Of a DNA stretch of 64,000 bases, positions 24,065-31,900 are shown one piece after another (positions within the stretch are counted from its first letter, which is position 1; each line of letters begins with the position of its first letter). This stretch comes from Streptomyces purpureus. Lineage in GTDB: Bacteria > Actinomycetota > Actinomycetes > Streptomycetales > Streptomycetaceae. The stretch is taken from contig NZ_BMQQ01000015.1 of NCBI RefSeq assembly GCF_014648195.1, positions 31,362-95,361 of the forward strand, read 5' to 3'. Both the position numbers and the translations under genes were made by a program. The notes below the pieces were generated by a model that saw only the letters and a program-made list of their open reading frames with translations, did no database searches and was not told the DNA's origin.

Positions 24065-25222
24065 ATGAACGTGAACTCCCTGCGCGGGACACTGATGGTG
24101 ACCCTCGCCTATGTCCTCGTCGGCGCCTCCTTCACCGCGAACAGCGTGCTCGGCGACTACCCGTACGCGGGCGGTCAGGCGCTGCGCTACGGCGCCGCCT
24201 GTCTGCTCCTGCTGCCCCTGGCAGGCCGTGGGGCGCTCGCCCCGCTGCGGGCCCTGACGGCCCGCCAGTGGATCCGGCTCGCCGTCCTCGCCGGTGTCGG
24301 CATGGTCGGCTTCAACCTCTCGATCCTGCTGGCCGAGCGGAGCGCCGAGCCCGCCGTCCCCGGGGTCTTCGTCGGCTGCGCGCCCGTCGTGGTGGCCGTG
24401 CTCGCCCCGCTGCTCGACGGGCGCCGCCCCAGCCGTCCGGTCCTGTACGGCGCGCTGTTCGTCGCCGCCGGCGCCTTCACCGTCCAGGGCTGGGGCCGGA
24501 CCGACCTGGCCGGCATGCTCTGGTCGCTCGGCGCGCTCGCCGGGGAGGTCGGCTTCACGGTCCTCGCCGTGCCCGTCCTGGCCCCTCTGGGGCCGCGGCT
24601 GCTCACCCTCGTGGTGTGCGGCCTCGGAGCCGTCGAATCGGCCGTCCTCGGGCTGGTCCTGGACGGCCGCGGATTCCTGCGGGTCCCGACCGGGGCCGAG
24701 ACCGCCGCCCTCGTCTGGCAGGCGGCGGTGGTCACCGTGGTCGGCTTCGTCCTGTACTACACCGGCATGCGGCGCATCGGCGTCGAACGGGCCGTACTGC
24801 TCTCCGGGATGATCCCGGTCGCGGCCGCGCTGACCGCTCCCCTGGCCGGCACGGGCACCTACGGGGCCGCCCAGGCGGCCGGCAGCGCCCTGGTGGGTGC
24901 GGGGGCCGCGCTGGGCTCCGGAGTGTTCGGCAAGCGGTCAGCGGCTGCCGTCCAGGATGACCCGGGAGACGAGGGCGGGATCGTCGTTCATCGGCACGTG
25001 CCCGCAGCCGGGGAGCCGTACGAGTCGCGCCGCGGGGATGACGTGCTTGGCGCGGACCCCCTGACGGCGCAGGAGCAGCCGGTCCCGGGTGCCCCAGGCG
25101 ACGGTCACCGGCAGTCCGGGAACGTCGTCGGTGAACCGCACGCTCCCTCCGGTGGCGAGCGTCTCGTGGAAACCGGTGGCTTCACGCAGCGCGAGGGTCT
25201 CGGCGACGACGGCCTCCGGTGA
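24065..25222 (+). CDS. EamA/DMT-family exporter with an antisense-derived C-terminal tail
   Basis: A 385-residue frame. The first 290 residues are a complete ten-segment EamA transporter (LMVTLAYVLVGASFTANSVL at the start, WQAAVVTVVGFVLYYTGM, ALVGAGAALGSGVFGKR at the end). No stop follows, so the frame runs another 95 residues of hydrophilic sequence antisense to the hydrolase gene (overlap 24938-25222). Family members normally end right after the tenth helix, so the tail is odd. It may be a lost stop or a small sequence error. A role in exporting a metabolite under control of the divergent MocR regulator is inferred from position. Confidence 0.8.
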   Translation: MNVNSLRGTLMVTLAYVLVGASFTANSVLGDYPYAGGQALRYGAACLLLLPLAGRGALAPLRALTARQWIRLAVLAGVGMVGFNLSILLAERSAEPAVPGVFVGCAPVVVAVLAPLLDGRRPSRPVLYGALFVAAGAFTVQGWGRTDLAGMLWSLGALAGEVGFTVLAVPVLAPLGPRLLTLVVCGLGAVESAVLGLVLDGRGFLRVPTGAETAALVWQAAVVTVVGFVLYYTGMRRIGVERAVLLSGMIPVAAALTAPLAGTGTYGAAQAAGSALVGAGAALGSGVFGKRSAAAVQDDPGDEGGIVVHRHVPAAGEPYESRRGDDVLGADPLTAQEQPVPGAPGDGHRQSGNVVGEPHAPSGGERLVETGGFTQREGLGDDGLR

Positions 25223-25768
25223 TCGCCGCCCGGGCCGCGCGTAGATCGTGCTGGTCATGACCGTACGGCCGGCCACACTGCGGGAAAGGCGCTCGATCAT
25301 CGGCAGCGGCATCGATTCGGCGGCCGAGCGCATCGCCCGTAGCGTGCCGAAGGCGTACCGCCGCTCACCCTCCGACCAGAAACCGGCCGGGGAGAGCGCC
25401 GTCACCGACCGTACGAGCTTCGCGCGGCCCAGCTCCAGGGCTAGCAGCCCGCCCAGCGAATTGCCCGCCACATGGGGCTGTTCGATCCCCAGCTCCTCGC
25501 AGAACCGGGCCAGGACCGGTACGACCGTCCCGAGGTCGTACGGCAGACCGCCGGGCAGCCCGGGTGAGGCGCCGAACCCCGGCAGATCGATGGCCACGAC
25601 ATCGCGCTCGGCGGCCAGCACGGGGAGCACCGGCTCCCAGGCCTGCCAGTGGTGGCCGATCCCGTGGAGCAGCAGCAAGGGTTCTCCCGTGCCCCTGCGT
25701 TCATAGGTCACCGAGACCGTGTGGGGCCCCTGGGGAGATTCGACCGTGAACGAGACCTCTGCGGACAT
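24938..25768 (-). CDS. Alpha/beta hydrolase
   Basis: A 276-residue hydrolase. The oxyanion region is LLLHGIGHHWQAW, the nucleophile elbow GNSLGG lies near residue 100, an acid strand VTVAWGTRDRLL, and the catalytic His is in LPGCGHVPMNDDP near the end. There is no signal peptide. I chose ATG 25768 because AGGGAG lies 7 bases upstream. A longer start at 25786 has a poorer site. Its last 285 bases are antisense to the tail of the EamA frame. A MerR-type operator lies upstream. The substrate is unknown. Confidence 0.88.
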   Translation of the reverse strand: MSAEVSFTVESPQGPHTVSVTYERRGTGEPLLLLHGIGHHWQAWEPVLPVLAAERDVVAIDLPGFGASPGLPGGLPYDLGTVVPVLARFCEELGIEQPHVAGNSLGGLLALELGRAKLVRSVTALSPAGFWSEGERRYAFGTLRAMRSAAESMPLPMIERLSRSVAGRTVMTSTIYARPGRRSPEAVVAETLALREATGFHETLATGGSVRFTDDVPGLPVTVAWGTRDRLLLRRQGVRAKHVIPAARLVRLPGCGHVPMNDDPALVSRVILDGSR

Positions 25769-25804
25769 GCGGCTGCTCCCTGTCATGTTGGACGCCCCGT
25801 CAGC

Positions 25805-25839
25805 AACAATTACCCTTGAGTAGCTTGCAGTTCAAGGGT
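25805..25839 (-). promoter_or_regulatory. MerR-type operator/promoter upstream of the hydrolase
   Basis: ACCCTTGA (25812-25819) is inversely repeated as TCAAGGGT (25832-25839) with a 12-base centre. On the minus strand a -35 TTGAAC (25830-25835) is followed after 19 bases by ATTGTT (25805-25810). The stretched spacer with the dyad inside it is the hallmark of MerR-activated promoters. It lies between the hydrolase gene and the sigma factor gene. No merR gene is present in the window. Confidence 0.55.
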
Positions 25840-25925
25840 CCTGGCCGCCACGCCACGATGTCGTGGCCCCGGGGCGCCGATTTCGCCTGGACAGTCCCCA
25901 TCCCCTGGGATGGGATGGGGGAGTG

Positions 25926-26816
25926 ATGACGACCGACTCCGACTCCGTGACCGGCCTCTTCGAGAACCACCGGCCCATGCTCACCGGCGTGGCCTACCGC
26001 ATGCTCGGCCGGGTGGCCGACGCCGAGGACGTCGTCCAGGAGGCCTGGCTGCGCTGGGCTGCCGCCGACCACGCGGAAGTGCGCGAGCCGCGCGCCTATC
26101 TCGTACGGATCACCACCCGGCTCGCCATCGACCGGCTCCGGCAGGCCCAGTCCCGCCGCGAGTCGTACGTCGGCCCCTGGCTGCCCGAACCGATCGTCAC
26201 CGACTTCGGGCCGGCCGCCCCGGACACGGCCGAGCGCGCCATGCTCGCCGACTCCGTCTCCCTCGCCGTCCTCGTCGTCCTCGAATCCCTCTCCCCGCTG
26301 GAGCGGGCGGTCTTCGTGCTGCGCGAGGCCTTCGGTTTCCCCTTCGGGGAGATTGCCACCGCCCTGGACCGCTCCGAGGCCGCCGTACGGCAGCTCGCCG
26401 CCCGCGCCCGCCGCCACGTCGAGGAGGGCAAGCCCCGCTACGACGTGGACCCGGCCGAGCGGCGCGACGTCACCGAACGCTTCCTGGCCGCCGCCACCGG
26501 CGGCGACATCGGCGCCCTGATGAAACTGCTCGCCCCGGACGTCCGGCTGGTCGGCGACAGTGGTGGCAAGGCCAAGGCGCCGTTGCGGGTCATCGAGAGC
26601 GTCGACAAGGTCGGCCGGTTCCTGCACGCCGTGGCCCAGGACGCCGTGGGCCAGTTCGAGATGCGGATCGACGAGGTCAACGGACTGCCCGCGCTGGTCG
26701 TCCTCAAGGACGGCGCCCCGGACTGCGTCGTGCAGCTGGAGGTGCGGGACGGACGCGTCCAGACCGTCAACCTCATCCGCAATCCGGACAAGCTGCACGG
26801 CATGGCCGCCGCGTAA
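25926..26816 (+). CDS. ECF41-type sigma factor with SnoaL-like C-terminal domain
   Basis: A 296-residue extracytoplasmic-function sigma factor. Region 2 (TGLFENHRPMLTGVAYRML, DAEDVVQEAWLRW) and region 4 (FGEIATALDRSEAAVRQLAA) are intact. They are followed by a roughly 120-residue SnoaL-like domain containing the motif VGDSGGKAKAP near residue 210, the position of the conserved GGGK of ECF41 proteins. In that group the domain acts as a built-in regulator in place of an anti-sigma factor. ATG 25926 has GGGGGAG just upstream. The usual ECF41 partner (a carboxymuconolactone decarboxylase, oxidoreductase or epimerase gene) is missing. An alpha/beta hydrolase is divergent instead. Confidence 0.92.
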   Translation: MTTDSDSVTGLFENHRPMLTGVAYRMLGRVADAEDVVQEAWLRWAAADHAEVREPRAYLVRITTRLAIDRLRQAQSRRESYVGPWLPEPIVTDFGPAAPDTAERAMLADSVSLAVLVVLESLSPLERAVFVLREAFGFPFGEIATALDRSEAAVRQLAARARRHVEEGKPRYDVDPAERRDVTERFLAAATGGDIGALMKLLAPDVRLVGDSGGKAKAPLRVIESVDKVGRFLHAVAQDAVGQFEMRIDEVNGLPALVVLKDGAPDCVVQLEVRDGRVQTVNLIRNPDKLHGMAAA

Positions 26817-26970
26817 GCCCCCCGGCCGGGCCACCGCCCCGCCGCCCCGCCGCCCCGCCCCGCGCCCGCTCCGAGCGCGGGGCGCATTGCCGCGCACGCC
26901 TCACACCCGCGCGAACGTCCTGTGAACGATCACCCTTCGAGCGTCACTTCGTCCGGTATCGGACGCAGGA

Positions 26971-27005
26971 TTGGTCTTGACCAAGTGGGTGGGCCGTCTT
27001 ATGGT
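26971..27005 (+). promoter_or_regulatory. Promoter of the GntR gene with a dre-like operator
   Basis: A perfect palindrome TTGGTCTTGACCAA (26971-26984) overlaps the -35 TTGACC (26977-26982). The -10 TATGGT (27000-27005) follows after exactly 17 bases. The palindrome closely resembles the DasR-responsive element core TGGTCTAGACCA. Downstream, AGGAACCTTTAATAAAC (27022-27038) looks like a second, degenerate control element. The GntR protein itself or DasR may bind here, which is inference. Confidence 0.7.
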
Positions 27006-27083
27006 CGCAGGGTTAGTGCAGGAACCTTTAATAAACAAGGGCGCGGAAAGCCGCCGGAGACACGGCGATTGCGGAGGATCAGG

Positions 27084-27824
27084 GTGGGGACCACGCAGCT
27101 GGAATCGGTGCCGGAGCCGAAGTACTGGCACCTCAAGACCGTGATCAGTGAGGCACTCGACTCCGACTTCGCGGTGGGCGAGATCCTGCCCAACGAGCGG
27201 GAGCTCGCCGCCCGGTTCGGCGTCGCCCGCGCCACGCTCCGCCAGGCGCTGGAGCAGCTCGAACTCGAAGGGCGCCTGCAGCGCCGCCGCGGCGTCGGCA
27301 CGACCGTGGCCCCGCCCCGGATGGGCGTCGACGTCTCCACCACCCAGCACCAGTGGCCGGGCACGGGCGAGGAGTCCTGGCAGTCCGTGGACTGCGCCGT
27401 CGCCACGCCGCCCGCCGCGGTCGCGCGCCTGCTGGACGCCGACACCGACGAGACCGTGCACGTCGTGCGTCGGCTGCGGGTCTCGGGCGGTCAGCCCGTC
27501 GCCGCCGAACTGCTCTACGTACCGGCCTCGTCCGTGCCCGAGCTGTCCGCCATCGAGAACCCCTCCGGCCCCGGCCGGGCCCGCGCCGTCCTGCGCGAGC
27601 TCCAGCGCCGGGTGCTCGACGGCCAGGACCGCGCCGTCGAACTCGGCTCGGCCCGCGCCGACGACGCCAAGGAACTCGACCGCCTGCCCGGCGCCCCCGT
27701 CCTGGTCGTCACGACCCGCTACCTCTCCGAAGGCCGTACGGCCGCGGTCTCCGTGGCCACGTACCGTGCCGACACCTGCCGGCTGACCTTCGGCGACTCC
27801 GGCGACCTGGTCATGGCCTCCTGA
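27084..27824 (+). CDS. GntR-family regulator (HutC/UTRA type)
   Basis: A 246-residue protein. The N-terminal GntR winged HTH lies at residues 10-80 (YWHLKTVISEALDSDF, LPNERELAARFGVARATLR, RRGVGTTV), followed by a UTRA effector domain (VHVVRRLRVSGGQPVAAEL, VLVVTTRYLSEGRTAAVSV). GTG 27084 has GGAGG 6 bases upstream, and the frame is open further up without a better start. UTRA domains bind sugar phosphates or similar ligands. A dre-like palindrome lies on its promoter. It converges with the ROK gene, and both could belong to amino-sugar control. Confidence 0.9.
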   Translation: MGTTQLESVPEPKYWHLKTVISEALDSDFAVGEILPNERELAARFGVARATLRQALEQLELEGRLQRRRGVGTTVAPPRMGVDVSTTQHQWPGTGEESWQSVDCAVATPPAAVARLLDADTDETVHVVRRLRVSGGQPVAAELLYVPASSVPELSAIENPSGPGRARAVLRELQRRVLDGQDRAVELGSARADDAKELDRLPGAPVLVVTTRYLSEGRTAAVSVATYRADTCRLTFGDSGDLVMAS

Positions 27825-27858
27825 CCACCGGCGTCACGGCAACCACAGTCGTCACCCC

Positions 27859-27885
27859 ACGGCCCGTCGCTCAGCGGCGGGCCGT
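27859..27885. terminator. Bidirectional terminator between GntR and ROK genes
   Basis: ACGGCCCG (27859-27866) pairs with CGGGCCGT (27878-27885). An inner wobble pair and CGC/GCG extend the stem to 12 base pairs around a three-base TCA loop, which is the ROK stop codon read on the plus strand. It lies between two converging genes. Confidence 0.75.
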
Positions 27886-29028
27886 CACTGTCGTCTCCAC
27901 GGCGAACAGCTGCCCCTCCACATGGTCCAGCGCCAGCCGCAGCGCCCCCGTGCCGACCGCGGCCTCGCCCAGCATCGACAGGACCACCCGTGGCGGCCGC
28001 AGGCAGAAGCGCGCCAGCTCGTCGCGGAGCGGCTGCAGGACACCGTCAAGCCCCGCCGCCCAGCCGCCGACCACCACCAGCTCCGGATCGAGCGCGAGAA
28101 CCAGCGCCGCCACGTCGTGCACCAGCCGCTGGATGAACCGGTCCACCGCCGCCCCGGCCCGCGCGTCGCCCTGGCGGGCCAGCGCGAAGACCTCCGCCAC
28201 CGCCTGCTCGTCCAGCGGGTGCAGCGGCTCGTCCGTCGTGGACAGCAGCGTCTCCGGAGTCACCTCCCGGCCCAGCAGATGGAGCGCGCCGATCTCCCCG
28301 GCCGCGCCGCCGAAGCCCCTGTGCAGCCGCCCGCCGATCAGCGAGCCCGCGCCCGGACTCAGCCCGGCGAGGACGAAGACGATGTCGTCGGAGTCGGTGG
28401 CCGCGCCCTTCCAGTGCTCGGCGACCGCCGCCGCGTTGGCGTCGTTCTCCACCAGCACCGGGCAGCGGAACGACCGGCGCAGCCGCTCTCCCAGGGCGAG
28501 CCCCGTCCAGCCGGGCAGCGCGGTGCCGAGCCGTACGGTCCCGTCCGCCTCGACGATGCCGGGCGTGCCCACGCCCACGGCGCGCAGATTGCCGCGGGCC
28601 ACCCCGGCGCGCCGCAGCACATCGGCGACGACCGTCCGGACCCGCTCCAGGCGCTCGTCCGCCGACGCGGTCTCCGCGACCTCCCTGGCCCCGGCTCCGA
28701 TGATCCGCCCGTCGAGACCCGAGAGCAGCGCCGAGACCCGGTGCGGCCCGATCTCGATACCGAGCAGATGACCCGCCTCGGCCCGGAACCGGAACCTTCG
28801 CGCGGGCCGTCCCTGCCGGCGGGCCTCGCCCTCCTCGGGCGGCGCCTCGACCACGAGACCGCCCTCGATGAGCCCCTCGACCACTCCCTCGACCGTGGGC
28901 CGCGACAGACCCGTGATCCGGGTCAGGTCGGTGAGGGTGGGGGAGTCCGCGCCCCGCAGGGCGTGGAGTACCACCGCGGAATTGATCCGCCGCAACAGGG
29001 ACGGGTCTCCGCCGGTCAGCCGCCCCAC
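27871..29028 (-). CDS. ROK-family protein (NagC/XylR-type repressor)
   Basis: A 385-residue protein with an N-terminal winged HTH (residues 10-75: LRRINSAVVLHALRG, TLTDLTRITGLSRPTVEGV) and a C-terminal ROK sugar-kinase-like fold. The ROK part has the GIEIGPHRVSALLSGLDG strand, VGVGTPGIVEADG, and VENDANAAAVAEH. The zinc-finger region that usually reads CGxxGCxE is replaced by a sequence without cysteines (GGAAGEIGALHLLG). This places it with repressors rather than glucokinases. GTG 29028 follows GGGAGGACACA. The sugar ligand is unknown. Confidence 0.88.
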   Translation of the reverse strand: MGRLTGGDPSLLRRINSAVVLHALRGADSPTLTDLTRITGLSRPTVEGVVEGLIEGGLVVEAPPEEGEARRQGRPARRFRFRAEAGHLLGIEIGPHRVSALLSGLDGRIIGAGAREVAETASADERLERVRTVVADVLRRAGVARGNLRAVGVGTPGIVEADGTVRLGTALPGWTGLALGERLRRSFRCPVLVENDANAAAVAEHWKGAATDSDDIVFVLAGLSPGAGSLIGGRLHRGFGGAAGEIGALHLLGREVTPETLLSTTDEPLHPLDEQAVAEVFALARQGDARAGAAVDRFIQRLVHDVAALVLALDPELVVVGGWAAGLDGVLQPLRDELARFCLRPPRVVLSMLGEAAVGTGALRLALDHVEGQLFAVETTVTARR

Positions 29029-29219
29029 TGTGTCCTCCCAGGTCGAGCGCGTGTCAGGCGGATGGTACTCAATGGCCGGGAGTGCGGCGAGCGCCGCCCG
29101 GGGCCGGTGGGCACCCTCTGTACGGGAGGCCTCCCCACGCGGTCGCCTGACGGGTCACCAACTGTCAGTGGGGGCCGCTTTACTGGATCCACGAGCACGG
29201 AAAGGACGGGTACGAACCC

Positions 29220-29657
29220 ATGACCACCGCAAAACACCTGGCCACCATCGAGCTGTTGCGCACCCGACCGTTCCCCGAGACGTCCACCACCACCGACCTG
29301 GGCTCCGGCGGCCCCGGCCACCACATAGCGGAGCTCGCCACCAGCGAGGACTTCTGGGAGGACGACGGCACCCGCCGCTTAGCGGTCGAGGAGCAGTACG
29401 AGGCGGAGCGGGACGCGCTCACCGTCGTCCTCGGCGAGCGCTGGGGGCCGCCGCAGATCTTCAGCCTCTGGTCCGTGCTGGACCGGAGCATGGACGGCGA
29501 GGACACACCGGAGCCCTGGGGGGTCCTCAGCAACCACACGCCCGATCTGCACCTGTGGCGCGTGGACGGGCTGTGGTTGGGCCTGGGCGTCGCCCAGTGG
29601 GACAAGGAACTGCCGTTCCAGCTGCTGGCCGTGGTGACCGAGGTCGACCCGCCCTGA
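29220..29657 (+). CDS. Conserved hypothetical protein
   Basis: A 145-residue cytoplasmic protein without a domain I can name. It has a polar N-terminal half (LATIELLRTRPFPETST, EQYEAERDALTVVLGERWG) and a beta-rich second half with several tryptophans (LHLWRVDGLWLGLGVAQWD, LPFQLLAVV). The composition suggests a SMI1/KNR4-like or similar small alpha-beta fold, but this is uncertain. Codon usage is normal for the window, and the start at 29220 follows an AAAGGACGGG stretch. Its neighbours, ROK (divergent) and Mug (convergent), give no functional hint. Confidence 0.7.
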   Translation: MTTAKHLATIELLRTRPFPETSTTTDLGSGGPGHHIAELATSEDFWEDDGTRRLAVEEQYEAERDALTVVLGERWGPPQIFSLWSVLDRSMDGEDTPEPWGVLSNHTPDLHLWRVDGLWLGLGVAQWDKELPFQLLAVVTEVDPP

Positions 29658-29681
29658 CGCCCCGCCTTGCCGACTCCCGGC

Positions 29682-30239
29682 TCAGGGAATGCGGCTCGCC
29701 TCCCGCAGCCGGGCGAACTCCTCCGCCATCGTCTGCAGCGTCCAGTGGGCGTTGAGCCCGCTCGGGTTGGGCAGCGCCCAGATCCGGGTCTCCCCGATCG
29801 TCCGTTCCTGCGGACCGATCCGGGCCTTGCGCTCCCCGAAAGCCGTGCGGTACGCCGTCACCCCCACCACCGCCAGCCAGCTCGGCCGCAGCCGCTCGAC
29901 CTTCGAGACCAGGATCCGCCCGCCCTCGCGGTACTCCTCGTCCGTCAGCTCGTCGGCCCGCGCGGACGCGCGCGCCACGACGTTGGTGATGCCGAGGCCG
30001 TAGTCGAGCAGTTCCTCCTGCTCGGACGGGAGCAGCTGACGCGGCGTGAAGCCGGACAGGTGCAGCACGGGCCAGAAGCGGTTGCCGGGACGGGCGAAGT
30101 GATGGCCCGTCGCCGCCGACATCAGGCCGGGGTTGATGCCGCAGAACAGCACGGACAGGCCGCCCGCCACCACGTCGGGTACGACGCGGTCACGAGCGGC
30201 CTCGAGGTCCGCGACGGTCAGGCGCGGGGGGCGGGTCAG
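29682..30239 (-). CDS. mug: Mismatch-specific uracil-DNA glycosylase (Mug)
   Basis: A protein of about 185 residues with the Mug/TDG active site LFCGINPGL, then ATGHHFARPGNRFW, and the DNA-intercalating loop ALPNPSGLNAH near the end. It removes uracil or ethenocytosine opposite G. The N-terminus is hard to place. The helix LTVADLEAARDRVVPDVV is homologous to the family start but contains no ATG, GTG or TTG. The only candidates are CTG codons at 30221 or 30239, the latter in a CTGA overlap with the purB stop. A GTG at 30173 would give a 163-residue E. coli-like protein. I give the longest likely frame. Confidence 0.75.
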   Translation of the reverse strand: MTRPPRLTVADLEAARDRVVPDVVAGGLSVLFCGINPGLMSAATGHHFARPGNRFWPVLHLSGFTPRQLLPSEQEELLDYGLGITNVVARASARADELTDEEYREGGRILVSKVERLRPSWLAVVGVTAYRTAFGERKARIGPQERTIGETRIWALPNPSGLNAHWTLQTMAEEFARLREASRIP

Positions 30240-31675
30240 AGGATCGACCCCGGCGTGTACGCGGCCGCCTCCGGGTGCTGCTTGGCGATCTCCTCGATCC
30301 GGGAGACCACGACGGCGACCTGGTCGGCCGCGGCGCCCGTGAAGGACAGCTTGTCCGCCATCAGCGCGTCGAGCTGCGCCCGGTCCAGCGGGATCCGCTC
30401 GTCGGCGGCCAGCTTCTCCAGGAGTTCGTTCCGCTCGGCGCCCTGCTCGCGCATGGCGAGCGCGGAGGCGACGGCGTGCTCCTTGATGGCCTCGTGGGCG
30501 ACCTCGCGGCCGACCCCGGCGCGCACGGCGCCCATGAGGACCTTCGTGGTGGCGAGGAACGGCAGGTAGCGGTCGAGCTCGCGGGCGACGACCGCCGGGA
30601 ACGCGCCGAACTCGTCGAGGACGGTCAGGAAGGTCTCCAGCAGGCCGTCGAACGCGAAGAACGCGTCCGGCAGGGCCACACGCCGTACGACCGAGCAGGA
30701 GACGTCGCCCTCGTTCCACTGGTCGCCCGCCAGCTCGCCGGTCATCGAGGCGTAGCCGCGCAGGATGACCATGAGGCCGTTGACGCGCTCGCAGGAGCGG
30801 GTGTTCATCTTGTGCGGCATGGCTGAGGAGCCGACCTGGCCGGGCTTGAAGCCCTCCGTGACCAGCTCGTGGCCGGCCATCAGGCGGACCGTCTTCGCCA
30901 GCGACGACGGCGCGGCGGCGAGCTGGACCAGCGTGGTCACCACGTCGTAGTCGAGGGAGCGGGGGTAGACCTGGCCGACCGAGGTGAAGGCGTGCGCGAA
31001 GCCGAGGTGTCCGGCGATGCGCTGCTCCAGCTCCGCCAGTTTGCCGGCGTCGCCACCGAGCAGGTCCAGCATGTCCTGGGCGGTGCCGACCGGGCCCTTG
31101 ATGCCGCGCAGCGGGTAGCGCGACAGCAGGTCCTCCAGCCGGGCGTACGCGGCCAGCAGCTCGTCGGCGCCGGTCGCGAACCGCTTGCCGAGCGTGGTGG
31201 CCTGCGCGGCGACGTTGTGCGAGCGGCCGGCCATGACCAGCTCGGCGTACTCGGCGGAGAGCTTGCCCAGCCGCGCGAGGACGGCGACCGTACGGTCCCG
31301 CATCAGCTCCAGGGAGAGCCGGATCTGCAGCTGCTCGACGTTCTCGGTCAGGTCACGCGAGGTCATGCCCTTGTGGACGTGCTCATGGCCCGCGAGCGCG
31401 TTGAACTCCTCGATACGCGCCTTCACGTCGTGCCGCGTGACCTTCTCACGCTCGGCGATCGAGGCCAGGTCGACCGTGTCGAGGACGCGCTCGTAGTCGG
31501 CGAGGGCCGCGTCCGGCACCTCGATCCCGAGGTCCTTCTGGGCACGCAGCACGGCGAGCCACAGTTGGCGCTCGAGCTTCACCTTCTGCTCGGGGGACCA
31601 GAGGACGGCGAGCTCCGCGGAGGCGTAGCGGCCGGCCAGGACGTTGGGGATGCGGGGCTTCGCAGCAGCAGTCAC
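30236..31675 (-). CDS. purB: Adenylosuccinate lyase
   Basis: A 479-residue enzyme of the fumarase/aspartase superfamily. The signature GSSAMPHKMNTRSCERV lies near residue 285 and forms the flexible active-site loop. The HVHKGMTSRDLTENVEQLQ segment and the GRSHNVAAQATTLGKR region are also intact. It catalyses the two adenylosuccinate/SAICAR cleavages of purine synthesis. I chose GTG 31675. A -10 TAGAAT (31684-31689, minus strand) sits 8 bases before it, so the transcript has almost no leader. The end touches the mug frame. Confidence 0.96.
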   Translation of the reverse strand: MTAAAKPRIPNVLAGRYASAELAVLWSPEQKVKLERQLWLAVLRAQKDLGIEVPDAALADYERVLDTVDLASIAEREKVTRHDVKARIEEFNALAGHEHVHKGMTSRDLTENVEQLQIRLSLELMRDRTVAVLARLGKLSAEYAELVMAGRSHNVAAQATTLGKRFATGADELLAAYARLEDLLSRYPLRGIKGPVGTAQDMLDLLGGDAGKLAELEQRIAGHLGFAHAFTSVGQVYPRSLDYDVVTTLVQLAAAPSSLAKTVRLMAGHELVTEGFKPGQVGSSAMPHKMNTRSCERVNGLMVILRGYASMTGELAGDQWNEGDVSCSVVRRVALPDAFFAFDGLLETFLTVLDEFGAFPAVVARELDRYLPFLATTKVLMGAVRAGVGREVAHEAIKEHAVASALAMREQGAERNELLEKLAADERIPLDRAQLDALMADKLSFTGAAADQVAVVVSRIEEIAKQHPEAAAYTPGSIL

Positions 31676-31816
31676 GTGACCAGATTCTACTGGCGGTTTC
31701 TGCAGGCCAGCGCCACGGTCCGGTTTGGTGCTTGCTACGAGAGCGGCCAGGTGAGGCGCGTGCTGCCGGAGCGGCCGCACCCTCTCGGCTCCCGCGCGCT
31801 CCGGAGCGGCCGCGCG

Positions 31817-31838
31817 CCCCTGGCCCCTGCACCAGGGG
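31817..31838 (-). terminator. Hairpin downstream of the SGNH hydrolase gene
   Basis: CCCCTGG (31817-31823) pairs perfectly with CCAGGGG (31832-31838) around an 8-base loop, in the 225-base gap between the SGNH gene end and the purB start. It would stop read-through from the SGNH gene into purB. No U-tract follows. Nearby, the 13-mer CCGGAGCGGCCGC occurs twice (31767-31779 and 31801-31813). Confidence 0.4.
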
Positions 31839-31900
31839 AGCCACCAGGCATCCTCGGCCCCCTGGGCCGCGGGAGTGCGGCGCGTCCTCAGCGCCCGGCG

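Noticed and set aside
22572..29028. A regulatory or biosynthetic gene cluster joining the MocR, ECF41, GntR and ROK genes
   Set aside because: The genes are in separate transcription units with their own promoters and terminators, and no biosynthetic enzymes (PKS, NRPS, terpene) are present.
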